Shown here: positions 24,555 through 35,162 of the stretch, piece by piece | Numbering within the stretch: position 1 is the first letter of the stretch | How the letters are laid out: every line of letters begins with the position of its first letter | Assembly (NCBI GenBank): GCA_905250025.1 | Contig: CAJNOJ010000153.1 | Coordinates: 62,001-126,000, forward strand | DNA length: 64,000 bases | Source: Adineta ricciae | Lineage: Eukaryota; Rotifera; Eurotatoria; Adinetida; Adinetidae | Direction: 5' to 3' | Notes under the pieces: generated by a model | Told to the model about the DNA's origin: nothing | Seen by the model: the letters and a program-made list of their open reading frames with translations, nothing else | Databases searched by the model: none | Program-made: the position numbers and the translations under genes

Positions 24555-24742
24555 AGTCAAACCTTTAACTGTGCTTATATAACAAATGTATTGTGAAATC
24601 AAAATAAACTTTGTTCTATATATAGGACTTTGCATGAGATAGTGATAAAAATAAATATTTCGAGTGTTCTACTACTTCAGACACATTATCAGAGCGAAGA
24701 AAATATATTGCCTTTCAAGCTCTAAGGCTGTGTTTAGTTAAT

Positions 24743-26128
24743 ATGAATAAGTCATTTATTTTTCAGATAGTTCATATAGTACATCATCTGTATAAAAATA
24801 TCTGCTACTTTCGTTATTCCCTTACATCTGCTCGAAACACGTGCGCTGCTGTTTATGTGCTGAATGATTCATTCACTATTTCGCAATGTGCTCTTAGGCA
24901 AATCGATGATGTTATTGCGCATATTAATGTAAATATAGGTCAAACACATCTTATACCGTCTATTCATATTAGATTTCTCGTGTATATGGCTACACAATCA
25001 GCAAAATTAACTTCATTTGTTTATGAGGATTTAATTCGTCAAATTCAATTCATTCAAACTCATATAATTCAGTTGACGAACTATCTAAACGATCGATGCC
25101 AAACGGATTTGAAATCACGATCATTCTCTTTTAGTGATCCATTCGGAAACGAAATCACTCAGAAGTTTATGGATCATGAAATCATCGAAATTATCTTTAA
25201 AAAATATGTCACAGAATATATATCAAAACATTTACGACCATTTATCAAAATCGGGAAAATGTGCCACGGTCACATCCAACTGATGTACGAACATGAGCTC
25301 AAATTTAATGCATCGCAATTTCGTGATGGCTTCCAGTTTATTGCGTGTTGTGAAATAACCGTTTGGGTGGGCGATTACGAAAGTTCAATATGCAGACGAG
25401 TGGTAATACCAGTGCGTTTGTTGGATAGTATTGAAAGCGTTAATAACGGCTTGAAGATTCCACCGAAAATTACAAATGTTGAATTTAAATCATTAAGAAA
25501 CGATCGAAATATGAAACCGACGAGAGATAATTGGGACCAAGGTAAACCACTCATGTCTTCGGATACAATTGGTTCGTCTCAATTATATCAAAACGATACA
25601 ATTCTAATGGCAAAATTGATACAACCACATGCAGATCCTGCGCATTCCAGTCCTACTTTTCAAATATTCGTCAGAACTCTTAAGGGTCAAGTTATTACAT
25701 TGACAGTCCGTTCTGACATGTCCATCTGTGACGTAAAAATACTTATACAAAACAGTGAAGGTTCATCTCCTGACATGCAACGTCTAATCTTTGCTGGAAA
25801 ACAGCTGGAAGACGATCGAACTCTGGCAGATTACAACATTCAGAAAGAATCAACATTGCAGATGGTGCTCCGATTGCGCGGTGGAATGTATCATTTTACA
25901 AGTGGTCGACAAAATTTTCAACAGTTATCTTATGATAGTGCAAAAGCAATCCAAAATATTCTCAATTATGAACTCACAAGTATCAGTGATGTGAGTGACT
26001 CATCACCAATGGAAATACAAGACAAGATTTTACAAGCACAAACACTTCTTTCGGCACTATACAGTACAATCAGAGAATATTCAGTTGCAAATAATATTGT
26101 CAATCTAAAAACGATTATTCTCGAATAG
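24743..26128 (+). CDS. Ubiquitin-domain fusion protein
   Basis: A single open exon of 461 codons from the first ATG. A TTTTTCAG follows at about 24758-24767, so the true start may lie in an upstream exon. Residues 1-305 are not recognised. Residues 306-381 are a full-length ubiquitin ([40 protein letters not shown]). Lys27, Lys48 and Lys63 are kept; Lys6, 11, 29 and 33 are replaced (Arg, Gln, Leu, Ser). Eighty further residues follow the RLRGG, rich in Ser, Gln and Leu. If a deubiquitinase cleaves after Gly-Gly, the tail is released. If not, this is an internal ubiquitin-like domain. It lies just after a receptor and is missing from copy B. Confidence 0.75.
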   Translation: MNKSFIFQIVHIVHHLYKNICYFRYSLTSARNTCAAVYVLNDSFTISQCALRQIDDVIAHINVNIGQTHLIPSIHIRFLVYMATQSAKLTSFVYEDLIRQIQFIQTHIIQLTNYLNDRCQTDLKSRSFSFSDPFGNEITQKFMDHEIIEIIFKKYVTEYISKHLRPFIKIGKMCHGHIQLMYEHELKFNASQFRDGFQFIACCEITVWVGDYESSICRRVVIPVRLLDSIESVNNGLKIPPKITNVEFKSLRNDRNMKPTRDNWDQGKPLMSSDTIGSSQLYQNDTILMAKLIQPHADPAHSSPTFQIFVRTLKGQVITLTVRSDMSICDVKILIQNSEGSSPDMQRLIFAGKQLEDDRTLADYNIQKESTLQMVLRLRGGMYHFTSGRQNFQQLSYDSAKAIQNILNYELTSISDVSDSSPMEIQDKILQAQTLLSALYSTIREYSVANNIVNLKTIILE

Positions 26129-26513
26129 AAAAATCAAAGGGAAAGGAACTCTGTATTTCATTTTACAAATAAACATTTTTATACAACATATAGTTTATAA
26201 GTCATTCGAGCATCATCGTAACGAGAGTGAATGTTTAATCAGCCGACAACAACTTGACGACGTGGGTGTGGCTGTGAAAGAATCGATGTTAGTAATAACA
26301 TACTGCAGCAACAGAAAACTTTCCAACTTTGTAAGAGAATGAGTCATCAGGGAAATTCCGACAAGCTTTTATTATTTATATTACATTTCGTTTCGCAGAA
26401 GGAATTAACCGTGGTACTTCCGTTCTGTTTGCGACTACAAGCTCATATACGTAAAAATATATATTCAGTGCATTGCATTGCATTATATTAGTTTGAACAA
26501 AAAAAAAACAGCG
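26129..26513. other. Short gene-free stretch
   Basis: 3' flank of the ubiquitin-fusion gene and 5' flank of the dehydrogenase-like gene. Copy B resumes at the position matching 26256. No regulatory motif recognised. Confidence 0.5.
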
Positions 26514-27725
26514 ATGAAAAAAATCGTTGTCATTGGTGCTGGCCAGATTGGCAGAGAAACGGCTTGTCAAGTAGCTGAGATGGGCTATGATGTTGATATT
26601 ATCAACAGATGTACCAACGAAAGCCAAGCAGCTTCATCTGCAGATCAAGCAGGGGCGCGGGCTATTATCGACAAGAATAGCCTCAAAGTGGTGGAACTAC
26701 TGAATGCTCGTATGACAGGCAAACTAACATTTAAAAAGTATGCGAATGAAGAAGAATTGGGTGTTTTGCTATGCGAAGCTAATTTTGTAGCAGTTTGTGT
26801 CGGAAGAACTTTAAATTCCATGTCGAACGAGAGTAAGGGCATACCTCATCCTTTACAAGGCGCTGTGGAAAATTCCAACATATATGAAGCTATTGGCAAA
26901 GCAATTGCGGAGAATGCTGCCGATGACGTGCGTGTTTTATCAACTGCAATTCCGGTGGAAGTCGTTGCAAATACTTTGTATAGTTCAATCAAAAAGAACT
27001 GGAGCAAATCAATCGAACGGAAAACTGAGTTTCATGCTGGACGCATCTGTGCAGGTGGAACTTTGCTCGATACGATTCGCTTAAAAAATGTAGTTTTAGA
27101 TTATATCAACGCAAAAGAAGAAAGAGCTACCGAAATTATTGATGTTTACGCCCTAGGAAGTCATGGATATGGCCCATATTCAGATCAGTATGAAATTGGT
27201 CTTATGGCCTCGACACATTGTGGGTCTATTCGATTTGGTGGTGTCAGAAGGTTAGATGGAACTTGGACTGATGGAGATTTGATTCCATTCGATCAGATCA
27301 TTAATTATGCTGAGAAACAAACACTAATGAAAGCTGCTTTTACACAGCCTGTTTACATTAGGGACGCTGCTGGAGAACGAGCCTTGCACAAAGAAGCTGG
27401 CAGAAGTAATGCAGTGGTCATTAAAGCATTCCTACAACCGGAACTGTTCCAAGGTATGAAGTTGTCATTGGCCGTCTTCAGTAAAGACAAGCAGTTGTTT
27501 TACGGAGGAGTTTGTACAATGACTGAAAGCGGCTTGTTTGAAGAGATACCACCCTCAACTTATTTATCATCTCAAGAACAGGAAGTATTCAATGTACGAA
27601 TACGTGGCATACAGAAAGTAAATGATGCTATCAAAACCACTGCACCAGGTACGTCTCTTGACACGATTGTAGCATTGGGTAAACAATTGGATTTGCAACC
27701 TCAACAACTTATTGGCTTCATATAA
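26514..27725 (+). CDS. Lactate/malate dehydrogenase-like NAD-binding protein
   Basis: One exon, 403 residues, starting at the ATG of MKKIVVIGAGQIGRETACQ. The dinucleotide fold GAGQIG is at residues 8-13, with an acidic residue (DVDI) after strand 2. Further matches to the LDH/MDH superfamily are VLSTAIPVEVVANTLY (where the family has a NPVD-type turn), ICAGGTLLDTIRLKNV (GTxLDxxR) and YALGSHGYGPY, with His217 where the catalytic His of GEHG lies. The substrate-loop arginines cannot be placed with confidence, so activity on lactate or malate is uncertain. About 90 residues longer than typical LDH/MDH. The lack of introns, among intron-bearing neighbours, would fit acquisition from bacteria. Copy B is frameshifted. 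Confidence 0.7.
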   Translation: MKKIVVIGAGQIGRETACQVAEMGYDVDIINRCTNESQAASSADQAGARAIIDKNSLKVVELLNARMTGKLTFKKYANEEELGVLLCEANFVAVCVGRTLNSMSNESKGIPHPLQGAVENSNIYEAIGKAIAENAADDVRVLSTAIPVEVVANTLYSSIKKNWSKSIERKTEFHAGRICAGGTLLDTIRLKNVVLDYINAKEERATEIIDVYALGSHGYGPYSDQYEIGLMASTHCGSIRFGGVRRLDGTWTDGDLIPFDQIINYAEKQTLMKAAFTQPVYIRDAAGERALHKEAGRSNAVVIKAFLQPELFQGMKLSLAVFSKDKQLFYGGVCTMTESGLFEEIPPSTYLSSQEQEVFNVRIRGIQKVNDAIKTTAPGTSLDTIVALGKQLDLQPQQLIGFI

Positions 27726-29844
27726 CTCGAGATCATTTTTGTAATGTTTCTTTGTTGTTCATTCTAATTCCGAAAAGCGATATAATTATGATACCGTTCC
27801 TCATAAGAATTCATATCTTCAACAATCTCGCACAACGAGAATATTCGTATGTGGTAGGAATTCATTATATTTGAAAGAAAATACCAGTTATCCATTATAT
27901 ATACTAAACACAGAAAGAAAAAAGCAGCTTTTTCTTCTGTAACAGTAGAAGAGTTTTGCTTTTTTCAAGATTTACGTAGTGCAAATCTTCCAGTTTCTAT
28001 CGTAGCACAACTATAGTTTGATCATTTGCAATAAAAACGGTTCTGCAGAAAAAAAGTGTTTCGAGTTTAACATTTTTTGAACACATACAATTGCAACAGT
28101 GTAAAAACACTGCAGCAAACTCAATGTCACATACTAATAAAAACTTGCCATTACATGTATTTCTAAATACCAGCTGGAACTGATGAAAAGGAAAAGAATT
28201 AATTTCAACGTGAGTGAAATATCGCATTTGCAACACATTACAATTAACAACTGAAATCGTTTTTCTGTTAGTCTCTTTTTCTACTGTTTGCATAGTGAAG
28301 GTTCTCTTATTCAATGATCATTGAATGTATGAAAAGAAGTTGTTGATTTTAACAAGCATATTTTTGTAGGATGCGTTCATTTTTACTTTTTTTTTATTTT
28401 GGTTTCAGTGTTGGGAGGATGATTTTTTGTCAGTATCACATGGCTGCTATTCAATGATTTTTCATATCAGATAAGCAGAACAATTCAGTACAGATGTTTT
28501 TAATTGGATCATAATTGAAATATTCAATTGCTTTATCGTTCTATCAAACCTCTTGTTTAGTTTTCTCAATATTTTTCACCAAATTTCCAAACATCTTCGT
28601 AAAAGTTATCATGCGTATGATTGTAAATATTCTTTATGTGCTGAGTTTACCGTGAAGAACTTGATATGTTTTAGAGTTTTTCTGAAAATTGTATATATTC
28701 TGGACAACACATAAACTGTCAGAAATTCGAAAAATATTCCATAAAACGGCCATAGTAAAAATCGTTTTGACTGTCGGGAAGAGACACAACTGACCTTCTA
28801 TAAAAACATCATAACGCATGAAATCCACAATTGATTTTATAGTTAGATATCGCATTCGTGCGTGATTATTAAGTTCCGTTTAACTTAAGATTTACAATTG
28901 GTGTACATGCTATTCTACGTTTATATCTTATAATGAAAAATCGTTGAACAATCTCAGTCGTCATATTTTGGAAAGTGTTGATGACGGACCAAGACCAACA
29001 TTCATATACTCTTTTTGAGTTCTTTTTTTTTATTACGACAAAAAAATATTTTATTCGCGAACATGCTAAGATTTTGATTCGATGAATTTTACCTGAAAAG
29101 TATAAACTACGTTGCGTTCTCCCTTCATATTTCATTCTCTTAATATTTGCATTTTGTCGTCTTATTCTTTATTCTTTCATTTCTCTTCTATACTAAATAT
29201 TCTATCCAGTCGATTGAAGTAGAAAAATGCTATAGAGAGGATGACGGTGAGAAAGAACATAGTTTTTATTGCAGCACAAAACAAAAAAGCTTCTTATCAA
29301 GTTTTTTGCTTTCTGTCTATTTTATTATTTGTCTAAGATAGTGTTTCATTACCACGAGTTTCGTTTACGTACAGTAGTTAGTAATTTTCGCCGAAAATGC
29401 AGCATTCTCTGTCGCTTCTCTATAGTTTGTATGAAAATTCTCAGAGTCGGTTGACGAAACCAAAGTCAGTATCTCTCATAAAATTGTCTGTTTTTAAACC
29501 CTATCAATAAATAATGCGTTTCAAACTTTTTGAACAAAGTAATATACTCGCGTGTAGAATTCCTCCGAGCAAAATTCAGTACTTATCGGGATATGATCGC
29601 TGAGCCCTGTACTGCAGTTTTAATCTCACTGGTTGTAGACCGAACTCGATGAACTTTATCTGTTTCAACTGTCGCTTTTTTTATTCTCATCCACACCTGT
29701 CCTAAGCATTATATCCATGTGTCTTTATTTGTTCTAATTGATGAATTTATCTATGATTGCAAATGTTCTGACTATGAGGTTAGGTGGTGATTTCTTCGAC
29801 TATCTTTCTTGCAGATACGTTCGACTAGCAAGTCTGTTGGATAC
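27726..29844. other. Long gene-free stretch with a possible conserved minus-strand frame
   Basis: No gene recognised. A minus-strand frame at 27997-28314 (ending FIANDQTIVVLR) and another at 28634-28855 (DFMRYDVFIEGQL) become one continuous frame in copy B (56776-57162), where about 410 bp between them is missing. The similarity includes many replacements, so coding is doubtful. Several indels against copy B are bounded by short direct repeats. Confidence 0.4.
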
Positions 29845-31313
29845 ATGGCATTAAATAAATCCGATAAAAAGAAATGGGCGATTTCAGAAGAAAACCAAAG
29901 ACGATTACTGGAACGATACAGTAACAACGAGGCACTCAAGCATGCGCAGGTTGCAATTGACTCCTTCGGAGACAAAAAGAAAAAGTTACGACAGCGAATG
30001 TACGTGCAACCCGTCGGTCAAATACCAAATTTTGAGAGACTTAGGGGTTCGGAGTCATATGACGACGAAGCTGTTGAACACTATCTTGAGCGTGCAATCC
30101 TCTATGAAAATGAGACAGCATTACGTGAAAAACGCGATGAGTATGCTATCATCGAAGACGACTTTGGGCCAATGTTAGAAAAAAAACTGGGAAATGGTAC
30201 AGCTCCATCGTTCAGAACCCTTCGGAAGGCCTGTGAACGACTGGATCGAAATTCTGACCAACACTTCGAAAAAAGTCAGGTAACATACACATATTTCACT
30301 CAGCGAGGAGTTGAACAAGATGATGCTAAAGCCTGTGCTATGGCCATCGCATTCTATTCGGGTGGTTACAGCGCACTAGTCAGTACATCAGCAAATTACG
30401 TTTGTCGAATGGAACGGAAAGTAGCTGAATTGTATACAGATGAAGAAAACCTAAATACTGATGCGCTCATGGTCATGTATTACCTAATAAGAGGTCTTGC
30501 TCGTATCGATTTCCACTGGGGTGTTGTGACACGTTATGTTGACTTGGACAATGATGATGTAAAAGATTATAAACCTGGGGAAATCTTGACTTGGCTGCAG
30601 TTCAGCAGTGCAGACAAAGGTGGAAACAATATGATACACTTTCAAAATCGTAATACCGTTTTCAAAATAACATCACTTACTGGTCGAGCTATACAATACT
30701 TTTCGAACTGTGCCGACGAGGAAGACGAAGTTCTTTTTCTTCCACATTCGTCTTTTCTTGTATGTAGCGTCGTCGATAGTCGGCCCCAACGACAAATATT
30801 TCTGAGACAAGTAAGCCACACATTCTTCTATAGTTCGCTGTCTAAAATACATATACTTTGGTCTATTAGATCGAATTGGGTCTAAGTAAATACGTCATCT
30901 TGTGGGTTGACGACAATATTTTTGACGAGGACTGGGGAAATAAGCAACTCATGGAGAGAGCAACAACGCAAGGCACCAGTGTTAATGTTCATTTCATTCC
31001 CAAATCGAACACGGAAGCAGCACTTTCGTTTCTACGCTCAGAATTTGGACAACGTCTGAAAAAAAGAGAATCCTTTCGTATCGTCACTGATATGAAGCGA
31101 ACAAATGAAATTGATCCTAGTATGGCGGGCGTTCGATTACTTGTAGGTGTACGGAAATTAGGTTTTCAACAAGCTTGTCTAATATTCACGGGCCATGAAG
31201 AATCAGCTTACAACAAGCTGCAAAAGGCGTTCGGTACTGATAAACCTCAAGGTATTAAAGTCACCCAATACGACTCCGAACTGGAGAAGTTTGTCCTTTT
31301 CAAACGCTGTTAG
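29845..31313 (+). CDS. ADP-ribosyltransferase fused to a receiver-like domain
   Basis: Exons 29845-30810 and 30870-31313 (59-bp intron, phase 0), 469 residues from the ATG of MALNKSDKKK. In-frame sequence continues upstream to 29809 in both copies, so the start is uncertain. Residues about 130-322 match arginine-specific ADP-ribosyltransferases (R-S-ExE type): YYLIRGLARIDFHWG with Arg216, FSSADKG with Ser254-Ser255, and DEEDEVLFLPHSSFLV with Glu293-x-Glu295. Such enzymes move ADP-ribose from NAD to arginine. Exon 2 (residues 323-469) reads like a two-component receiver: YVILWVDDN with Asp336-Asp337, RIVTDMKR with Asp396, and CLIFTGHEE with Thr429. The usual Lys of strand 5 is not clear. The first 120 residues are charged and unrecognised. 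Domains and exons coincide. Intact in copy B. Confidence 0.78.
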
Positions 31314-32239
31314 ACAATCGAGCATAAACACAAATTTTTCCATTTCAAATACACTAAATGAACTTAGAATCGAGAACTTTTATAAATTACTCCTCTATTA
31401 TTTTGACGATGATGATGATGAATAGATCAGACGAATACACATAATGAAAACCACCGTCAGTTTTGTGCACTGTTTTCTTGTATTAGAACAGAATGGAATA
31501 AATGAAAAAAAGAAAGAAATATAGATCGTGCTCAAAGATCACGTTTGTTCATAACATAGAGAGTTCGATCTATTAACTGATACGAGCACTTCTAGACATG
31601 TGATGAAGAGATTCACATGCAAATTCTTTATTGCAATTGCATTTATTTAAGAGAAAATGTGTAAACATTGCATTGCCACAAATCATTGCCTTCTCCTTTT
31701 CTTCAAAATATTCGGACAAAGCTATGTAAACTTAACTCTTCATATGGCAATGTCGAAACTAGACATGTATTAGGAATGAAAGCAATCGTATGGTTTTGAA
31801 CATACATAGATCTTTATTGCTTTCAACGTAGAATCTGGGTAAAAATGTGAATGATTTTTTCCTTCTTGTATTTGACTTTTCCAGAATGAAACTTTCTGCT
31901 TCCATTCATGATTGTACTAAGGTAAACAAAAGTGTTCTACATATGATTTTACTATTTTAATCAAATAAGTAATTGTTTATCTTGTCTGTATTTGCTGACT
32001 CTTATTGAAAGACAGATCAGTCGGCAATGAAATCAGCAGGGAATGGTCTTTTCTACAAACAATAGAAAAATCATTTGCAGAGGCACACTCAATATTCACT
32101 AACTCAACAGTGCAAGATGCGCTTTATTCTTCGTCAGTGAAATAACAAGTAATATTTGTTGAATATATGTTTATTCATCTCTGATATGTTTCATAATTAT
32201 TAGCAATTTCATACAATTTACCAAACTTTTGTGCCAATG
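31314..32239. other. Gene-free stretch
   Basis: No feature recognised; aligns with 59646-60559 in copy B with many small differences, as expected for non-coding sequence. Confidence 0.5.
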
Positions 32240-32913
32240 TAACTTAGAATCGAACTTGGATAACATTTCCCGAAGGTAGCAGTACGGATTACAGAGGCTT
32301 TGGTCTACTCATCAACACGAATGATAGGTTCTATATAAACAGCCAGCATGACCACAAAATCTATATGTAGCTCTATGAAGTTACTACTCCTACATATAAT
32401 ATCTTCAATAATTTGAATACAGAATTTATTATCTTTCTGACGGACAATGGTGCTATGTATGAGAAGCATACAGTTATAGTTCACTTTAGGTCGTTGTTGG
32501 CACCGGTACTAACAGCTCAGATTTAACGACACTTTCTGCTCCTCATGGCATATATTGCTAATGCTGACTTTCGATTATACGTGGTTTACTGTAGAAATGA
32601 TAAAATTCAATGATTTGATTCTGGATTATTGAATGGAACATCAATAGTCAAAAGTGGAACACCATCAACAGTATCATTTGATCAGCCAAACTATGGACTT
32701 GTAGTTATGGCTCATGGAAGTCTGTTCATCATAGATAGACGTGGACAACGCATTGTTCAATTCAGATACATTATCGGATGCCCCGGAGATACAATATTAA
32801 AGTCACCCGAAACAATAACCTTTGATAGTCATGGTAATATATATGTTACTGGTCGAGACAATGGAGGAATTCAAAAATTTGCTCTTGCAACGAATTGCTT
32901 TGGTGGATATTAA
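32240..32913 (+). pseudogene. NHL-repeat protein pseudogene (copy A)
   Basis: Pieces of an NHL protein close to the exon-2 part of the NHL-D8C gene are readable in changing frames: INTNDRFYINSQHDHKIY, an LSAPHGIY..ADFRLYVV stretch, GSLFIIDRRGQRIVQF and NIYVTGRDNGGIQKF. They are broken by stops (one follows HKIYM; an ATTTAACGAC stop lies near 32521) and by a deletion of about 130 bp relative to copy B, at repeated CTATGTATG-like sequence near 32453. The last piece ends with a Cys and a stop, without a D8C exon. Confidence 0.75.
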
Positions 32914-33639
32914 GACAAACAATATTCTACATGCATTTTCCATGACTACACAGAAATCATGCACAGCGTCAATAACTACACATGACTTGCATACAACTTC
33001 AATGGTCACAACTCTTCAGTCTTCTGATTCTAAAACGATTTTACACTCAAGCTGCCGTCCTTGCGAGGGGAAAATTGCGAAAGAAAAATATGATCAAACT
33101 CATGGACGCACTGTTGTGGAACAATCGATTCACACTCAGATTCAGCGCGGTTATAATCTAAGTGTACCTCCCACTCGTTCGCCAATTTCCATAAGGTTTC
33201 TGTTAAACAAACGTACATTCGATTATTATTTGCTTTTCTCTTTTCAAATAGTGAACCAAATCATTTGTCGACTCGATTCCGAAGGACATGTTTCTTTCTT
33301 CTTTCTCTTTTTTCTACTAATGCCACGTATTTTTTCTATTTCTTACGTTTCACATTCAACATGCAGGTAATCTTGCCATGTGCAGGTTTATTTTTCTCGC
33401 TTTACATATCGTCGAAGCGATGCGTAACATTTTATCGAATTATCATGAACACGGCGATTTCTTTTCCTACCTAGTTTACAAACTCTTCTTCCTTTTTAAT
33501 TTCTCTCTTCCATAAACCATATCAACTAATCATCAACATGTCGCACAAAGTAATGTTTTTTTTAAAAGTACCGGGGTGCTTTGTAGATATAATCTAACCT
33601 ACTTACACTAATATTTGCTTGGGATTGTTTAATTCAACT
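32914..33639. other. Gene-free stretch
   Basis: A Thr/Ser-rich frame (32822-33370) runs through here but overlaps the dead NHL gene in another frame and has no start or motif of its own. T-rich pyrimidine tracts are common. Aligns with 61506-62229. Confidence 0.45.
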
Positions 33640-33922
33640 ATGGCTATAAATAATGGCGAAACTAATGCAGGCGATGCGCCATTTGTATGTATTTTGATTA
33701 TTATTTTATCGAAGTTAATGGTTCTGCCTATTTTTCTTAGGCTAAATCTGATCCACCAACGTCTCACTCATCAAATAAGCGACAACCGACGTCAGATGCA
33801 CTACAAGAACACATTCGCGTTGTATCAGGATGTGCAGCCAATATCTTGTCTTCAATTGGTATTATATTCCTTAACAAATATATCTTCTCCCATTGCCAGA
33901 TCAAAACGGTGACGTTAACAGC
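33640..33922 (+). CDS. SLC35E3: SLC35E3-like transporter, 5' part only (truncated by contig end)
   Basis: Exon 1 is 33640-33684 (MAINNGETNAGDAPF), intron 33685-33740, and exon 2 runs from 33741 to the N at 33923. The readable part ends in the first membrane span (ANILSSIGIIFLNKYIF) and QIKT. The complete gene is in copy B at 62230-63396. The sequence stops matching copy B exactly at the N, so the truncation is most likely an assembly break and not a mutation. Confidence 0.85.
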
Positions 33923-33923
33923 N
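33923..33923. other. Contig junction (single N)
   Basis: One N where copy A ends inside transporter exon 2 and unrelated sequence begins. Continuity across it is not supported. Confidence 0.85.
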
Positions 33924-35162
33924 TCTATAAAAACGATCATCCTTCATTTCAGTCTCTTTTCGTATACATCCTGAGAACTCAGTATCTTTGAAATAAAGGC
34001 GCGAGGGCACGAATCCTCTTGAGGTTTTTCATACCTCATTGAGGTCTATCTATCACCAAAAGATGGGATCTAAATCGCTTAATCACCTAAATATGTTCCC
34101 TCGTAAGCGATACATAAGAGAGAGAGATGTTAGGCAATAGGTTCAATACTTACTAGCCGTATGGCGAACAGCAAAGACCCGGTTCACACCCACAAATGCG
34201 ACAATCGCCATCTGAAAAATACTTCCTCAATTGAAATCATCTCTCATAGATCAATTCAATACTTACTTCTGATTGTAATATTCTTGCTTGGTCGAGTCAA
34301 GTCATTTTTACAATGTTCCGGGGTGTCTCCACAACTTAGTTTATAAAAAAATGTAGGTATGAATGAAATCTACACGATCGTATCGATTTACAAGCCGTAT
34401 TCAGAGCAGCATAGATCACCGGGACATCCTTCCAGTTTGCAGTTACCATATACTGAAGATGAACGGGAGAGTAGCATTAACTTGTTGAATATCTCTCCTT
34501 AACTTACCATAAATGATGAGAAACGAAATCAACACAACAGAAAGTCGAATATCGAAGATCATGTCTGTTCCTCACTTTTTTCCATGTAAAATAGTGATAA
34601 AAATAAAATGAAAATGCGTTAAAAGGAGATTCGATTTCAAAATTTGTGTTCGGTTTTTCTCCCATCCGAAAGCAGATACCGATTACATCTATGAAGAAAG
34701 AGAACTTATCTTTTGATTTGTAATGTAATATTGCAATGATAGGGTGTGGAATGTGCAAAATTAAATGTAAACAAGTATTCTATCTTTTGAGGGTTAGTCG
34801 GTCTATTCTATTCGAAAGCAAGAAATACGATAGTAGTTTAATACTTTCTAAATTCAAAGAATGAAGCAAACCGTCGGATGAATAAAGATGTTGGTTTATT
34901 CGTCCATTATTGTATTCAGTTGATCAACTAGATACGGCTTGTTTTGCATGCCTCCTTCATCGTTTATTGATAAAAATCATTCAAACACATCGGAAATAGA
35001 TGTGAACATATAAGCAGAACCAAGTTTCAATTCTCAGTACAAACGAAACTCGTGAAAATAATCAGCGACACATGCTAATGATCTAGTCTATGAATTTTAA
35101 ATTAACTTGTTGTTCTATTACTGTGGCAACAGAAAGGAAATATATGAGCTTTGCACAACAGT
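33924..35162. other. Gene-free stretch
   Basis: No gene seen. A short imperfect hairpin lies near 34019-34050 (GAGGTTTTTC..CCTC..GAGG). Not related to copy A or B. Confidence 0.45.

Larger units (their letters stand above)
4471..33922. repeat. Copy A of a large direct repeat (partner: 40669-62515)
   Basis: Gene order, strand, intron positions and most intergenic sequence match 40669-62515. Correspondence by eye: 4471-15735 with 40669-52190; about 17700-18330 with 52480-53400 (weaker); 19849-20919 with 53441-54557; 26256-33922 with 54559-62515. Coding exons look about 95% identical or better (estimated, not computed). Copy A stops exactly at the N at 33923, inside exon 2 of the transporter gene. 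Copy A alone holds 20920-26255. Confidence 0.93.

Noticed and set aside
29772-29975. Minus-strand frames opposite the ART-receiver gene (also 58065-58307)
   Set aside because: Antisense of the well-supported coding exon, with no motif of their own.
32822-33370. Thr-rich protein gene (also 61414-62067)
   Set aside because: It overlaps the dead NHL gene in another frame, lacks a start of its own, and runs through pyrimidine-rich non-coding sequence.
33923-33923. Single Ns as ordinary ambiguous bases
   Set aside because: All four occur exactly at breaks in homology or at an exact duplication, so they are join marks.
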